64,000 nt of DNA, from positions 5,805,079 to 5,869,078 of the forward strand of contig CM054159.1 of NCBI GenBank assembly GCA_028751875.1, read 5' to 3'. Within the stretch, counting starts at the first letter, position 1, and each line of letters begins with the position of its first letter. This DNA is from Rapana venosa. Lineage: Eukaryota > Mollusca > Gastropoda > Neogastropoda > Muricidae. Below the pieces are notes generated by a model. That model was not told the DNA's origin, made no database searches, and worked only from the letters and a program-made list of their open reading frames with translations. Positions 31,308 through 42,929 of the stretch are shown one piece after another. Position numbers and translations under genes: made by a program.

Positions 31308-33090
31308 GTTGAAGGGCAAACCTATGGATCAGAAGGGCTGCACTGAGCAACAAAACCATAAAGGGAAAACCCTGAAAGACGAACCATTGAAGGACGAAAC
31401 CCTGAAAGATAAGCCTCCTGAAGGGCAAGTTCCTAAAAGATAAGCCCCTGAAGGGCAATACCCTGAAAGACAAGCGCGCAAAATCCTATAGATAAGCCTC
31501 TGAAGGGCAAAATCCTATAGATAAGCCCCTGAAGGGCAAAACTCTGAAAACAGGTAGGCTGAGGGGAAAACCCTGAAAGACAAGCCCCTGAAGGGCAAAA
31601 CCCTGAAAGACAAGCCCCTGAAGGGCAACATCCTAAAAGATAAGCCCCTGAAGGGCAACATCCTAAAAGACAAGCCCCTGAAGGGCAAAACCCTGAAAGA
31701 CAAGCCCCTGAAGGGCAAGTTCCTATAAGATAAGCCCCTGAAGGGCAATATCCTTAAATAAGCCCTTCAAGGGCAAAATCCTAAAATGCAAGCTCTTAAA
31801 GAGCAACATCCTCAAAGGCAAACTCCTGAAAGACAAAATCCTAAAGGACAAGCCCCTGAAGGGCAACATCCTAAAAGATAAGCCCCTGAAGGGCAAAATC
31901 CTGAAAGACAAGCCCCTGAAGGGCAACATCCTTAAAGATAAGCCCCTGAAGGGCAACATCCTAAAAGACAAGCCCCTGAAGGGCAACATCCTTAAAGACA
32001 AGCCTCTGAAGGGCAACATCCTAAAAGACAAGCCCCTGAAGGGCAACATCCTTAAAGACAAGCCCCTGAAGGGCAACATCCTAAAAGACAAGCCTCTGAA
32101 AGGACAACATCCTCTAAGACAAGCCCCTGAAGGGCAACATCCTAAAAGACAAGCCCCTGAAGGGCAACATCCGAAAAGACAAGCCCCTGAAGGGCAACAT
32201 CCTAACAGACAAGCCCCAGAAGGGCACCATCCTTAAAGATAAGCCCCTGAAGGGCAACATCCTTAAAGACAAGCCCCTGAAGGGCAACATCCTAAAAGAC
32301 AAGCCCCTGAAGGGCAACATCCTTAAAGCCCCTGAAGGGCAACATCCTAAAAGACAAGCCCCTGAAGGGCAACATCCTAAAAGATAAGCCCCTGAAGGGC
32401 AACATCCTAACAGACAAGCCCCAGAAGGGCAACATCCTTAAAGATAAGCCCCTGAAGGGCAACATCCTTAAAGATAAGCCCCTGAAGGGCAACATCCTTA
32501 AAGACAAGCCCCTGAAGGGCAACATCCTAAAAGACAAGCCCCTGAAGGGCAACATCCTGTAAGACAAGCCCCTGAAGGGCAACATCCTAAAAGACAAGCC
32601 CCTGAAGGGCAACATCCTAAAAGACAAGCCCCTGAAGGGCAACTTCCTAAAAGATAAGCCCCTGAAGGGCAACATCCTAACAGACAAGCCCCAGAAGGGC
32701 AACATCCTTAAAGATAAGCCCCTGAAGGGCAACATCCTCTAAGATAAGCCCCTGAAGGGCAACATCCTCAAAGACAAGCCCCAAAAGGGCAACATCTTTA
32801 AAGACAAGACCCAGAAGGGCAACATCCTTAAAGACAAGCCCCTGATTGGCAACATCTTTAAAGACAAGTCCATGAAGGGCTACATCCTGTAAAATAAGGC
32901 ACTGAAGGGAAACATCCTAAAAAATAAGCCCCTGAAGGGCAACATCCTTAAAGACAAGCCCCTGAAGGGCAACATCCTAAAAAAGCCCCTGAAGGGCAAC
33001 ATCCTCTAAGACAAGCCCCTGAAGGGCAACATCCTTAAAGACAAGCCCCTGAAGGGCAACATCCTTGAAAGACAAGCCCCTGAAGGGCAA
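31308..33090. repeat. 30-bp minisatellite, roughly 59 units
   Basis: The unit is AAGCCCCTGAAGGGC followed by AACATCCTAAAAGAC. The left end (31308-31500) is the most degenerate and the centre (31830-32800) the most regular. Some units are truncated, for example near 32325. The two 15-bp halves resemble each other. On the minus strand much of it is open, encoding a ten-residue GLSFRMLPFR repeat in several separate frames (31515-31748, 31723-32091, 32114-32320, 32292-32735). I read this as a satellite, not a gene. Confidence 0.92.
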
Positions 33091-34060
33091 ATCCAGCGCA
33101 GAGCCTAACATCGTTGTTGATGGATCCGAGACATTGAATATCCATTCTTCAATTCCAACTGGTTAAACATCAAAGCTGACAGGAGTTTGGGGACTTCTCA
33201 GAGGCATAATGTTAGTACCTCAGTCATCTCACAGGTTTTCTGAGCTTGAATGAAAATTTCTTCCAGGAGTTATGTTAGGCTCAATAAACGCAGATTACTA
33301 AACTTCATCAGGAGCACTTGAACCGTCTTCAATGATCACAGATAGAGCCAATGTTGGCATTGGACATAGGTTTTGGTAACCTAAAATGGCGCAGCTGGAA
33401 AAACCCTCTGCACCGAGTGCTCAAAAGGGAAGAGAGACTTTTTTCAAGCATTTGCCGGAATTGCGGGTCTCTTCCTTCTTGCCCAGATTCCTCAGAAGTT
33501 ATAGCATAGATGTCAAAAGTCATGTGGGTCATCTTAGTTCTCTGGCCTTGTCTCCAAAATTGTGGCTGTTAGTGTTGCACGTGTCAAGGTGTCAAGGCCT
33601 ATCACACTCAGAGGTAAGTGTACTTTGGGTTTTTTTTTAGGGGGGGGGGGGGGTTAAATTTTAGTGGTACCACTGTACAACTCAATTCATGCTGGATATT
33701 TCTGTGTTTCCAAATTTCTTTGAAAGCAGATGAGAAATTAAAGTTGAGGGGAATATTTTAACTTCTACATTAATGCATGTATACACAATTGGATGTAATG
33801 GCTAATGCTCAGGAAATTTTGGAAGCAAGTCGTTTTGAAGGTAATATAATTTAGTCACCTTTAATTCATCAAGCATAACCTAGATAAAAGCCAGTGACTA
33901 ATCAAGACTTTTGATCAATGACGATTAGGAATCTGTCACTTTAGTTGTTTGGTTATGACACCACTGCATACATTATTGAATAAATATCGCCTGAACTTCA
34001 TTACAGAGGATTTATGTCTTAGTATGAAGCTAGCCAGGACCTTGTCAAATGAAAATGAAT
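33091..34060. other. Unassigned DNA after the minisatellite
   Basis: No recognised gene or repeat family. A G run lies at 33640-33653. The short open frame 33386-33640 (+) has no visible homology. Confidence 0.4.
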
Positions 34061-34360
34061 GGCTCTCTCTCACTGATCATACTTAGAAATTGGGGAGGGG
34101 GTGGCATAGTCTAGTGGCTGGAGCATGGAGCTCTTGATTAAACATCTTGTGTACACACATGCAGAACATCTCATGCATACGTTAAAACCTGTCCTGCCTA
34201 TCTGAAGAGTAGGCCATTAAAAAAGCACATGCACACTGTTGTCGTGTTCAGATATTATCCCCAAATGAAAAAATCTGATCATTGGTGGACCTCAGAGCTG
34301 TAGGTGAGGAATGAAAACGCCAACAACCTAGGTATCACAGACTGTAAGCACACTGAGAGT
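34061..34360 (+). mobile_element. SINE family A-like body with tail type 2, copy 1 of a local pair
   Basis: ACTGATCATACTTAGAAATT, a degraded head GGGTGGCATAGTCTAGTGGC, CATGCAGAACATCTC, the tail type 2 end GGACCTCAGAGCTGTAGG, then GTAAGCACACTGAGAGTCTC. The same order occurs at 34965-35335. Confidence 0.6.
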
Positions 34361-34660
34361 CTCTGTGTGTGTGTCTTTCTTTCTTTGTCTCTCTGTAGTC
34401 TGTCTGTCTGTCTGTCTCTGTCTCTATCTCTTTCTGTCTGTCTGTCCGTCTCTCTCTCTAACCAGTAATCTCCTTGGGGGAATTTATCTTCTGACAGAGG
34501 CACCAAAAGGATAGTGAGAACATTGTTTATGCCAATAAAATTTGATTGAATTAAAACTGAACTACCACGCATGTACGCGTGTGCGCATGCGTGCGCATGT
34601 GTGCTTGTGCGTGTGTAAGTATTTAATTTTAATATGTCACAATTTTGTGTGTGTGTGCAG

Positions 34661-34881
34661 AATCCTTCTGTCAACACACAATGAAGATGGATTCCTTGGG
34701 CCTGACTTCTTAGATGCTTAAGGGCAGCACTACACAATTTCACTTCATATGACAAACAACAGTAGTGGCTGGCTGAGAATTCGACGAGGAAGAAGAAGAA
34801 ATCCTGTCATCAAGGCTGTTCCTGTCCTAGGTACTTCAATGCCTGAGGACGAGGCACGAGCAAGTGGAAGCACAGAAAAAG
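34661..34881 (+). other. Possible coding exon of unknown gene
   Basis: The acceptor-like GTGTGTGTGCAG ends at 34660 and the donor-like AG|GTAAAAGG at 34882. An ATG at 34749 opens MTNNSSGWLRIRRGRRRNPV and stays open to the donor, 44 codons, Arg-rich. It could be a first coding exon whose partners lie across the gap, or chance. No family recognised. Confidence 0.2.
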
Positions 34882-34897
34882 GTAAAAGGAACATGTC

Positions 34898-34985
34898 TGT
34901 TGTTGTTATTGTTGTTGTGTGTTCCTCAGCTTAGCATTCTGGTAGTCCTCAAGAATTTGTACTCACTCGCTGATCATACTTAGGA
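34898..34985 (-). mobile_element. SINE family D fragment
   Basis: TTGTTGTTGTGTGTTCCTCA, GCATTCTGGTAGTCCTCAAG and ACTCACTCGCTGATCATACT, a decayed version of the (GTT)n end seen at 17919. Confidence 0.5.
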
Positions 34986-35335
34986 ATAGGAGGGTAGGGG
35001 GATGGTGGGGGCAGAATAGTTGAACGGTTAGAGCTTGATCCTTTGTGCAAACACAAGTAAAACATCTTGTGCACATGGTAAAACTCATGCTGCCTTTCAG
35101 AACAGTAGGCCACTGCATGCAAGTAGGAATGGATGACAAAATGTAAAAAAAAATGCATGCACACTGGTTTACATGTAATCCCCACAGATGGAATGTGGCT
35201 ACCTTGGTGGTAGGAAAATGGTTACATACATATATATAATGCAAAATTCTGACTGTTGGTGAACCTCGGAGCTGTAGCTGAGGAAGGAAAAAAAAATCTA
35301 GGTTTCTGAGACCGTAAGCACACTGTGAGTCTCTA
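34965..35335 (+). mobile_element. SINE family A-like body with tail type 2, copy 2 of a local pair
   Basis: CGCTGATCATACTTAGGAAT, the weak head GAATAGTTGAACGGTTAGAG, AAAACATCTTGTGCACATGG, tail GAACCTCGGAGCTGTAGCTG, then GTAAGCACACTGTGAGTCTC. Confidence 0.6.
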
Positions 35336-35354
35336 GTCTTTCCATGTGCGTGAT

Positions 35355-35370
35355 TTCTCTCTCTCTCTCT

Positions 35371-35401
<31 letters not shown>

Positions 35402-35402
35402 A

Positions 35403-35477
<75 letters not shown>

Positions 35478-35504
35478 TCTTTCCCTCTCTCTTTCATCTT
35501 TCTG

Positions 35505-35568
<64 letters not shown>

Positions 35569-35790
35569 CCCCCTCTCTTGTCCCCCCCTCTCTCCCCCTC
35601 TCTCTTGTTCTGTTTTGCTCTTTCTCTCACTCTCTCTCCCCTCTTTCTCACCCCCCTCCTCTCTCTCTCCCCTTCTCTCTTTCTTTCATTCTCTCTCTCC
35701 CCCCCTCTCTCACTTTCTTGCTCTGTCTCTCTCTGTCCCCCTTCCTTTCTATCTCCACTTCTCCCTCCCTCCCTCTCTCTCACTTTTACT
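35355..35790. repeat. Long CT-rich pyrimidine tract ending at the gap
   Basis: More than 430 bp of (CT)n with C-rich and T-rich interruptions, running into the assembly gap. The tract probably caused the assembly break. Confidence 0.95.
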
Positions 35791-35802
35791 TCTCGCTTTG
35801 CT

Positions 35803-36302
35803 NNNNNNNNNNNNNNNNNNNNNNNNNNNNNNNNNNNNNNNNNNNNNNNNNNNNNNNNNNNNNNNNNNNNNNNNNNNNNNNNNNNNNNNNNNNNNNNNNN
35901 NNNNNNNNNNNNNNNNNNNNNNNNNNNNNNNNNNNNNNNNNNNNNNNNNNNNNNNNNNNNNNNNNNNNNNNNNNNNNNNNNNNNNNNNNNNNNNNNNNNN
36001 NNNNNNNNNNNNNNNNNNNNNNNNNNNNNNNNNNNNNNNNNNNNNNNNNNNNNNNNNNNNNNNNNNNNNNNNNNNNNNNNNNNNNNNNNNNNNNNNNNNN
36101 NNNNNNNNNNNNNNNNNNNNNNNNNNNNNNNNNNNNNNNNNNNNNNNNNNNNNNNNNNNNNNNNNNNNNNNNNNNNNNNNNNNNNNNNNNNNNNNNNNNN
36201 NNNNNNNNNNNNNNNNNNNNNNNNNNNNNNNNNNNNNNNNNNNNNNNNNNNNNNNNNNNNNNNNNNNNNNNNNNNNNNNNNNNNNNNNNNNNNNNNNNNN
36301 NN
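35803..36302. other. Assembly gap, 500 N
   Basis: Exactly 500 N, a conventional fixed-size scaffold gap, so the true length is unknown. Confidence 1.
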
Positions 36303-36576
36303 TGTGTGTTTGTTGGTGTGTGGTGTGTGTGTGTGGGTGTTGTGGTGTGTGTGTGTGTGTGTGTGTGTGTGGGGTGTGTGTGTGACTGATGTTGGTGAGT
36401 GTTGTGTGAGTATGTGTGTGTGTGTTGTGTGTGTGTGGGGGTGTGTGTGTGTGTGTGTTTTGTGTGTGTGTGTGTGTTGTGTGGTGTGTGGGGGTTTCTT
36501 CTTTAATTAAGGGCGTTCACTCAAGGTTGATATTAGCCGTGTTTGGTGTTTTTGGTGGGTGGGGTTTGTGTGTGTT

Positions 36577-36619
<43 letters not shown>

Positions 36620-36935
36620 GTGTGTGTTGTGTGTGTGGTTTCTGTTTTTAAATTTTTAAAACGTTTTTTCACTCAAGGTGATATTAGACCTTGTGTGTGT
36701 GTTGTGTTGTGTGTGTGTTGTGTTGTGTGTGTGTGTGTGTGGTGTATGTGTGTGTGTGTGAGTGTATGTGTGGGTATGCGTGTGTGTGTGTGTGGTGTCG
36801 TTGTGTGTGTTTGTATGTGTGTGTTGTATGTGTAAAGGTTGTGTGTGTGTGAGTGTTGTGAGTGGGGTTGTGGGTTTTTGTTGTGTTTTTTTGTGTGGTG
36901 TGTTGTGTGTGTGTGGGGGTGTGTGTATGCCTTTG
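36303..36935. repeat. Long TG-rich tract right of the gap
   Basis: (TG)n with GG and TT interruptions over about 630 bp, holding a twice-repeated CACTCAAGG-TGATATTAG segment (near 36517 and 36669). Confidence 0.95.
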
Positions 36936-37189
36936 GGGTGCCTGGGCGCGTAGTTCATGGCCTACTTGACCATCACATTTTCTAAGAAAGTTTTGACAAC
37001 AACGACCCCACAGTTTTCAAATAAAGAGCATGAATCTTGCCTGGAACACAAAATAGGCTACATGCCTTTATTTCTCATAGGTGCTATTTCTTGGGTTAGA
37101 TGTTAGGTACAATTGAGAATAAAAGTATTTTTGTTTTGCTAGGGGTTTTATTTTATTTTGTTCATTGTGTTTGCTTTTTTTTCGTTATA

Positions 37190-37485
37190 ATTCAATACGC
37201 ATAATGCAGTACAACATAATGCAATACAAAACAAACCAGTACAATACAATACAACGCAATACAACACAACACAATTCAGTACATTACAGTACAACACAAA
37301 CACAATGCAAAGCAATACAACACAACACAATGCAACACATCTACAACACAAGCAGGCATTTACATTTAATACACTACAACACAATACAACGCAATACAAC
37401 ACAAACATAATGCGTACAACATAATACAATGCAACACAACACAATACTATACAACACAATAAAATTTACAACACAATACGATCCA
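37190..37485. repeat. Imperfect CAATA/CAACA pentanucleotide array
   Basis: Repeated ACAATACAACACAATGCAAC-like sequence. The same low-complexity type occurs at 2695-2745 and 38756-38875 and, on the other strand, at 56872-57040 and 57260-57790. Confidence 0.85.
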
Positions 37486-37999
37486 TTGTCAAATTTTTTA
37501 GCCGCCCAAAAAACATTGATTTTTTTCTTTTTTGGCTTGTTGGCTTTAAACACAATTCCTTTACACTTCAACCTTACCAATAGGTTTCAATAACAAACAG
37601 AGAACAATCTGACTACCAACACTCACTGTCACGTTCTGGAATTGGTCCTGTGTAAGCCACACTAATGAACTCATGGGAAAAATGCAATGAAAAGTGTTAG
37701 AATGCCTCACTTACAAACAACGCTATGCACTGTTCAGTGTTCACAAACAAAATAGGAAAAGAAATTGTCCGACTATACACACTGTTTCAGTGATTCAGGC
37801 AATGGGTTTTAGATGCTGGTGGTCGATTTCTACTGGACTTTTGTCTGTTTTGTGGAGGTCTGGAATCAATGTAGGACACGTTCAAGAATCCATGGTAATT
37901 TTGGGAGTTGTCACTGCCACAATTTTGTAGAAAAAAATTCACTTTGATCGTTGGGGAAACCAAATTTCACATACTTACAGACCAAAAAAAAAACTTCGT

Positions 38000-38085
38000 A
38001 AAGATTGGGTGGCATTGGTCTTGTGGGGGACATTGCTTGTCTTTTTAGAGAGCAGCCGAGTTTTATTAGAGAAATCTGCCCTGAT
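38000..38085 (+). mobile_element. SINE family B tail fragment
   Basis: GGGTGGCATTGGTCTTGTGG, AGAGAGCAGCCGAGTTTTAT and AGAAATCTGCCCTGATG match the 3' part of the copy at 6821. Confidence 0.65.
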
Positions 38086-38541
38086 GATAATAATAATAAT
38101 AATAATAATTATAAATAAAAAATAATAATAATAATAATTAAAAATATAAAAATATAATTTTAAAGGAAAAATCAAAAAAAAGCGCTCAGATGACTTTTTT
38201 TTTATATCGAGGTAATGAATAAGCACTCATGTGCTTTTTTAGAATCAGTCCCCGTGTGTATCGGTTTTTAAATTTTTGTCATCTGTTCCCACCGGCCAAA
38301 AATGGCCTGCCAAATGGGCCACTCTTTTGAAAAGCAGAACAGGATTTAACGTGTGTGCAGATGTTCTGCATGGGTTCGCACACGGGGGCCTTTGGTTTTT
38401 TAGTCTCATCCGAAGGACTTTTACATTCAGTTCGATTTTTTTGTCAAATGGGAAGAAAGGGCGAGGTGGGGAAACGAACCCACAACCCCACGGTTTACTT
38501 GTTGGCAGGCAAACGTCTTAACCATCCCGCCACTTCCTTCC
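38086..38541 (-). mobile_element. SINE family A, full-length with tRNA head, joined to a LINE C-like tail
   Basis: 38470-38541 is the tRNA-like head in reverse (B box as GGGTTGTGGGTTCG on the minus strand). 38198-38430 is core and tail. 38086-38198 is (AAT)n-rich and ends AAGCGCTCAGATGAC, the LINE C tail junction also seen at 8557. Confidence 0.7.
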
Positions 38542-38755
38542 AAAAGTAATATATTAATGCAATACTATAACCATGTAATGCAATAAAGTGCCCTTTCAAT
38601 ACCTCACCTCCCCTCACTACCTCATCTCAACCTATCCCTTAGTCTTGTAGAGGTTGGGGTACTACTAAGATTTTCCAGCCAGCTTCCCCCTCTTTGCGGG
38701 TTTTCAGCTTTCCTAGCAAGTAGTTACACTAAGGCAAATCTGGAAATACAAACAG

Positions 38756-38875
38756 AAACAATACAATACAGTACAATACCATACAAAACGAGTAATGCAA
38801 TACAACCCACGACGCAATACCCACAAAAAAACTACACAATGCAAGTTACTGCAAAACAGCAACACAAAAACAAGA
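38756..38875. repeat. Imperfect CAATA/CAGTA low-complexity stretch
   Basis: ACAATACAGTACAATACCAT and similar, continuing into A-rich sequence with expanded homopolymers. Confidence 0.7.
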
Positions 38876-38879
38876 AATA

Positions 38880-39360
38880 AAACAACAAAAAAAAAAAACA
38901 CAAATGAATACAACCCCCTTGGAAATTTTTCCCCAAAAAAAAAAAACCTAAAAAATTTTTGGGTTTTTAGGAAAAAAAAGAAAAAAACCTATAAAAAAAA
39001 AATAACAAACCCAAAAAAAGGGGTTTTTTTAATTTTCCCTTTTTTTTTTTGTTTTTTTTTTTTTAAAATGGGTTTTTGTTTTTTTTTTTTTAAAGTTTTT
39101 TTTTTTTCCTCAAAAAAAAAAACAACCCATATGTTTCAGGTCTGGGGTTGTTGGGGCCCTTTTTTTTAAAGTTTATTTTTAAATTTATATCAGGTTTCAT
39201 AAAAACCCAAAACAAAAATGCAAAAATAAAAATGAAAAATGAGGGTATTTCTAAAGGGGGGGGGGGGTGGGGAAGAAATATAGGGAAGTGTAGCAATTTT
39301 TGGGGAAAAAAAAACAAATAAATAACCTAAAAAAAACATGGGTGTGTTTTTGGTTTTTTT
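38880..39360. other. Homopolymer-rich low-quality sequence
   Basis: Runs of 8-12 A, T and G alternate; any reading frame is unreliable. No gene. Confidence 0.7.
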
Positions 39361-39374
39361 TTTTTTTATTTTTT

Positions 39375-39560
39375 TTTTTCTTTTATTGGGGATAAAGAAA
39401 CACACCCTTTTTTAATCCCCCCGTGTGAGGGTTTTTAAATTTGGTCATATGTTCCACCGGGCACACAATGGCCTACTCTTCCTAAAACCAAAAAAAGATT
39501 AAAATTGGCAGGATGTTCTGCTGGTTGAAGGGGTTGGTTTATAAAATCAAAATTCTTCTA
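39375..39560 (-). mobile_element. SINE family A, degraded
   Basis: GTTCCACCGGGCACACAATG, CCTACTCTTCCTAAAACC and CAGGATGTTCTGCTGGTT are recognisable among indels. Confidence 0.65.
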
Positions 39561-39730
39561 TTTGTAAATATCACAAAACCAAAAACCCTGCAAAAACATA
39601 TAATGGCAACAATGGCGGGAAATCGGGTGATTTTTAAGGGAGAGGGGGGTGGGGGGTGGCGGTTTGAGAGTTGATATTGAAAGCGTTTATGAAAGTTTTA
39701 AAAAACAAATAAATATCCTAAAAAACTGAT

Positions 39731-39733
39731 AGT

Positions 39734-39774
<41 letters not shown>

Positions 39775-39785
39775 GTGTTTTTGTG

Positions 39786-39841
<56 letters not shown>

Positions 39842-39858
39842 GGGGTGTGTGTGTGTGT

Positions 39859-39892
<34 letters not shown>

Positions 39893-39902
39893 TGTGTGTG
39901 TA
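39731..39902. repeat. (TG)n microsatellite
   Basis: About 80 TG units with a few TTT and GGG interruptions. Confidence 0.92.
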
Positions 39903-39959
39903 GTCCAGCAGGCACTGTTGTTGTTATTGTTGTGTTTTTGTTGTTGTTGTCTTATGTAT

Positions 39960-40560
39960 CATCAGAACAGTGAAATCTGACGATTACTATTCCCCAAAAT
40001 TTGTTACTTGTCTAGTAAATTTCATTATCATAAATCACAATACATCATCTGGCCCTCCCCCCAGCTCTATTTTGTGCAAAAGAAGGAAAAAAAAAATTTT
40101 TAAAAACATAGCACAGAATTTATTTGCCATTTACTAAATTTTTTTTAAAAACCACAGAATTATTTTGCCCTGTATTAGACAACATAGTGGTGCTTTGTTG
40201 CAAACGTGAAAACAAAAAAAACCCAGGCCCATTATATTAATTTGCTATTTACTATTTTAAAAAAGAGAAAAAGAAAAAAAAAATAAAACAAAACAACAAA
40301 AACACACACAAACAGCCTCGTAGCACAATATCAGAAAGCACCAAAGGAGAAATGAATTTGACATTTTTTTAAAACACAACACATGCTGCATGTAGCCACT
40401 GCCTGCCCATACCTTTGTCCCCTATCTGCCCCCCCCAAACCCCACCCCCAACCCCCAACAAAAACATCAAGGTGAAGAAATTATTTCGATTTCGTTAAAA
40501 CAGAACATAGGGTACAAGACCCATCTTGTTCCACTGTTTGCCTCCTATCACCTCCCCCCC
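39960..40560. other. AT-rich unassigned DNA
   Basis: No gene. (CA)n follows at 40567-40650. Confidence 0.5.
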
Positions 40561-40704
40561 CCCTCTCACACACACCACACACACCAACACACAATCACAC
40601 ACCACACACACACCACACACACACACACACATACATATACACAGACATACACGCACGCACGAACGCTACGTGCAAGCCTCCTTTCATCACCTTGCCCACT
40701 CGAA

Positions 40705-40880
40705 AACCCCTTCCACTTTTCGGGAAGAGTAGGCCATTTTGTGTGCAGGTGGGAACGGATGACAAAATTTTGCAAAACTCCAGGCACACGTGGACTGGAT
40801 GTAAAAAGCACTCGAGTGCTTTTTCCATTATCCTCGAAATAAAAGAATAAAAATAAAATAAAATAATAAATAAATAATAA
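40705..40880 (+). mobile_element. SINE family A, 3' part
   Basis: CACTTTTCGGGAAGAGTAGG, ACACGTGGACTGGATGTAAA, GCACTCGAGTGCTTTTTCCA, then TCCTCGAAATAAAAG and (AAATA)n. Confidence 0.8.
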
Positions 40881-41204
40881 AAAATAATAATTAAAGTTAA
40901 CAAAGATCACAGACTTTTAAAAGATTATAAAGAGACTTTAAACGTACATAGAAGGCAGGCATGAAATTTCATATCAATAGCAGTAAAGGATTTTGTTTAT
41001 TAAAGAAAAATCTTTATTTTACAGTGACTGGTGTTCAAACGTATTTAAATTTTAAATCTCGATCAACATTTAAGTACATTAAGTACAAGATTTAGATTCG
41101 CTATTTCGGAAATTGCGAACACTATTTCCAATACAGGACACTTCAGGGGAAAAAAAGGTTTTTTCATGCTTTTGTTTTGTTTGTTGTTGTTGTTGTTTTC
41201 TCTT

Positions 41205-41325
41205 CCGGCTAGAGCTCCGAGATTCACCATTTGGGAGATTTTTGCGTATGCGATCGTTTTTCATCAAAAACCATTTTGGTACCCGCATTCCGACTTTGGG
41301 TAACTTTTTTCGAATGGTAGGGAGA
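41205..41325 (-). mobile_element. Tail type 2 SINE fragment
   Basis: GGCTAGAGCTCCGAGATTCA and CCCGCATTCCGACTTTGGG, preceded by (GTT)n. Confidence 0.55.
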
Positions 41326-41339
41326 CCCCAGTGCAATTA

Positions 41340-41815
41340 GTTCTGTGTAGTATTGTCAAAAATCAACACTCTGAAAGCTTTTCATATGGTCCATCCTTCT
41401 GTACGGATTTTGAATGCTGGACGCTGACAAAAGACCTCGAAAGAAAACTTGAAGAAGCAAAAAATGCGGCCCTATCAGAAGAATTATGAGAATATCATGG
41501 ACTGAAAAGAAGTCAAACGAAGAAGTAATGGAAATGGCCGGGTACAAAAGATCCCTACTCAAAACCATAGAAAAAGACAACTACAATTTTTGGGGCACAT
41601 AAACAGGGCTGATGGAATAGAAAAGCAAATTGTGTGAAAAGATTTGTGTGGTACCAAGACAGAGGAAGACAACGCACAAAACACAGACAGTCTGAATAGC
41701 TACGCAACGAGGAAAGAATCCCCCAACAATGAAACTCATCAGGAGAACTGACAACAGAGGGAATGAAAGGCCATGATCGCCGATGTCTGCAACAACCTGG
41801 CATATGAAGAAGAAG
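41340..41815 (+). pseudogene. LINE ORF2 C-terminal fragment
   Basis: Across frameshifts the plus strand reads ECWTLTKDLERKLEEAKM-like, then EKKSNEEVMEMAGYKRSLLK, then a Gly-His-Ile-Asn-Arg-Ala-Asp-Gly segment, a PRQRKT-type basic block and a RKAMIADVCNNLAYEEEE-like end. This is the characteristic post-RT region of non-LTR retrotransposons of the endonuclease class. Many indels; dead. Confidence 0.75.
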
Positions 41816-42059
41816 AAGAAGTATTGTCTTGCAAGAGTTAAGAAGAGCACAAAAACTACCAGCTAAATGTTATTTCGTATCAGTCAGTTTGAGACTAACG
41901 TTACCAGTGCTATCCCAAAAACGAAGAGTTAGAAATTTGTGAAATTTTAGTTATAGAAAATAGTCAAGCTGCAGTCAGCTGTTATGCATAGGTGTACAAG
42001 TGTGTATAATTGATGATACTGTCAATGATTTAAAGGATGCTTCTGGGGCGCGCGCGCAC

Positions 42060-42150
42060 ACCAACACACACCATGCACAACACACACACACACACACACA
42101 AAACACACACACACCACACACAACACACACACACACACACACACTGAAAA
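42060..42150. repeat. (CA)n microsatellite
   Basis: CA runs with AA and CC interruptions after a CGCGCGCACA start. Confidence 0.85.
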
Positions 42151-42210
42151 CCCTCTAATATCCCCTTTTTTTTTGGAAGGCGTTAAATGAAGAACTAGCA
42201 ACACATTTCA

Positions 42211-42450
42211 CATCCTTCGGATGAGGACTATAAACCAAGGCCCCGTGTGCGAACGCATGCAGAACATCTTGCGCACACATAAATCCCGTTCCGCTTTTCG
42301 GAAGAGTAGGCCATTGTGTGCCGGTGGAAACAGATGACAGAATTTACAAAAAAACCCCATGCACACGGGGACTGGATGTAAAAAAGCACATGAGTGATTA
42401 TTTTCCCTTATCCTCGATATAAAAGAATAAATAAATAAATAAATAAAATA
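42211..42450 (+). mobile_element. SINE family A, core and tail
   Basis: CATCCTTCGGATGAGGACTA through GGGGACTGGATGTAAAAAAG to CCTCGATATAAAAGAATAAA and (TAAA)n. No tRNA head. Confidence 0.85.
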
Positions 42451-42484
42451 AACACATACACACGCATGCACGCATGCACGCACA

Positions 42485-42486
42485 TA

Positions 42487-42524
<38 letters not shown>

Positions 42525-42715
42525 CACACACACACACACACACACACAACACACACTTTAACGTTAATATCACTTTTTTTTGGAGGGCTTAAATGAAGGG
42601 CTAACTCTCCCCCCCTCTCTCTCTCTCTCCTTCCTCTCTCTTCTCCCCCTCTCTCTTCTCTTCTTCTCTCCTCTCTCTCCTCTCCTCTCTCTCTCCCTCA
42701 CACACACACACACGA
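42485..42715. repeat. (CA)n and (CT)n tracts
   Basis: (CA)n at 42485-42555 and (CT)n at 42610-42700, separated by a GGAGGGCTTAAATGAAGGGC segment that also occurs in part near 42176. Confidence 0.85.
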
Positions 42716-42929
42716 CCCTGAAGAATACTAATTCACTGTGGTTTGAAAAAACTTGAAGAAGAAACGCAAAAACAGCAAATCAAAAATGAACAGGTCGTCA
42801 AAAAAATCAATGGGGAAATTTAAAGACCACAAAAAGGATCATTCCCGACCTTTAAAACCGAAAAAAAAAACTGATGCCCCTAGTCTGAGACGTGGGGGCA
42901 CCCTAAAAAAAAGCTCGAAACCAGTTCCC

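Noticed and set aside
31515..32735. Minus-strand repeat protein made of GLSFRMLPFR units
   Set aside because: It is spread over several frames with stops and truncated units inside a degenerate minisatellite, with no start context or splice signals. Kept only as a finding.
31308..33090. CRISPR-like regularly spaced repeat array
   Set aside because: Units are contiguous 30-bp tandem repeats with no unique spacers, in a eukaryotic genome.
35344..36510. Open frames of 250-390 codons spanning the gap
   Set aside because: They are translations of CT and TG repeats joined through 500 N.
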